From: Haliotis asinina
Lineage: Eukaryota; Mollusca; Gastropoda; Lepetellida; Haliotidae
DNA length: 64,000 nt
Assembly (NCBI RefSeq): GCF_037392515.1
Contig: NC_090280.1
Coordinates: forward strand, 62,626,004-62,690,003
Direction: 5' to 3'
The translations under genes and the position numbers were made by a program. Shown here in pieces: positions 63,911 through 64,000 of this stretch (positions within the stretch are counted from its first letter, which is position 1; every line of letters starts with the position of its first letter). The notes beneath the pieces are model-generated. The model was not told the DNA's origin. It was given only the letters and a program-made list of their open reading frames with translations, and ran no database searches.

Positions 63911-64000
63911 CGACGAGCAAACCTGTCGTTTCAAACGAACTGCATACAGAGCCAGCCAATTGTCTTGTGTCCAAATGAAGGCTGTGTTTTCATTTGAAAT

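Larger units (their letters stand above)
45322..64000 (-). repeat. tRNA-Phe tandem array, right block
   Basis: Forty-four tRNA-bearing units running off the window end. The block begins with TA followed by GTTTGCATATG, which is exactly where the unit left off before the Tc1-like element, so nothing was lost at the insertion. All units are 428 bp except the one just before the tRNA at 59130, which has one A fewer in its A-run (427 bp). Spacers hold the same elements as the left block and no further gene. Confidence 0.97.

Noticed and set aside
1-64000. CRISPR-like array
   Set aside because: Units are 428 bp and conserved throughout, with no unique spacers, and the conserved core is a eukaryotic tRNA gene.
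1-64000. tRNA-derived SINE cluster
   Set aside because: Copies are head-to-tail at fixed spacing with intact acceptor stems and Pol III terminators, and lack a SINE body, A-rich tail or individual target duplications.

Overview
The window is eukaryotic, almost certainly metazoan. It is dominated by one very large tandem array of a 428-bp unit, each unit carrying one minus-strand tRNA-Phe(GAA) gene with intact A and B boxes and a Pol III T-run terminator. I count 112 tRNA-Phe copies: 61 in 1-26018, 7 in 40594-43705 and 44 in 45322-64000. About 89 match one consensus; the rest carry a few recurrent substitutions. Two mobile elements interrupt the array: a Polinton/Maverick and a Tc1-like transposon. 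The style of both elements fits an invertebrate, probably marine, but the species cannot be named from this sequence.

Layout. 1-26018 is uninterrupted array in perfect 428-bp register. 26019-40593 is a 14.6-kb Polinton that looks whole, with terminal inverted repeats of 324/303 bp and a short CCAGT target duplication. 40594-43705 is array. 43706-45321 is a 1.6-kb Tc1-like transposon with an open 341-codon DD34E transposase, 28-bp terminal inverted repeats and a TA duplication. 45322-64000 is array again. In both cases the interrupted unit continues on the other side without loss, so each insertion went into an already expanded array.

Polinton content. Leftward genes, from the centre to the left end, are major capsid protein, packaging ATPase, a 184-aa protein, three small membrane or coiled-coil proteins, a Cys-rich protein, a 136-aa protein resembling part of the polymerase N-terminal region, protein-primed DNA polymerase B and a retroviral-type integrase. 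The right third carries two conserved 389-aa proteins overlapping tail to tail, the minor capsid (penton-like) protein, two paralogous proteins of 303 and 229 aa, and a 205-aa membrane protein. Polymerase and integrase give replication and insertion; the two capsid proteins plus ATPase form a virion-type module. No adenain-type protease was recognised.

The array has layered higher-order repeats (blocks of 4, 6, 7 and 10 units), as expected from unequal crossing over and gene conversion. Every unit also places a 6-bp-stem hairpin directly against the tRNA 3' end and a TATA-like element about 35 bp upstream. These are the least expected features of the array.
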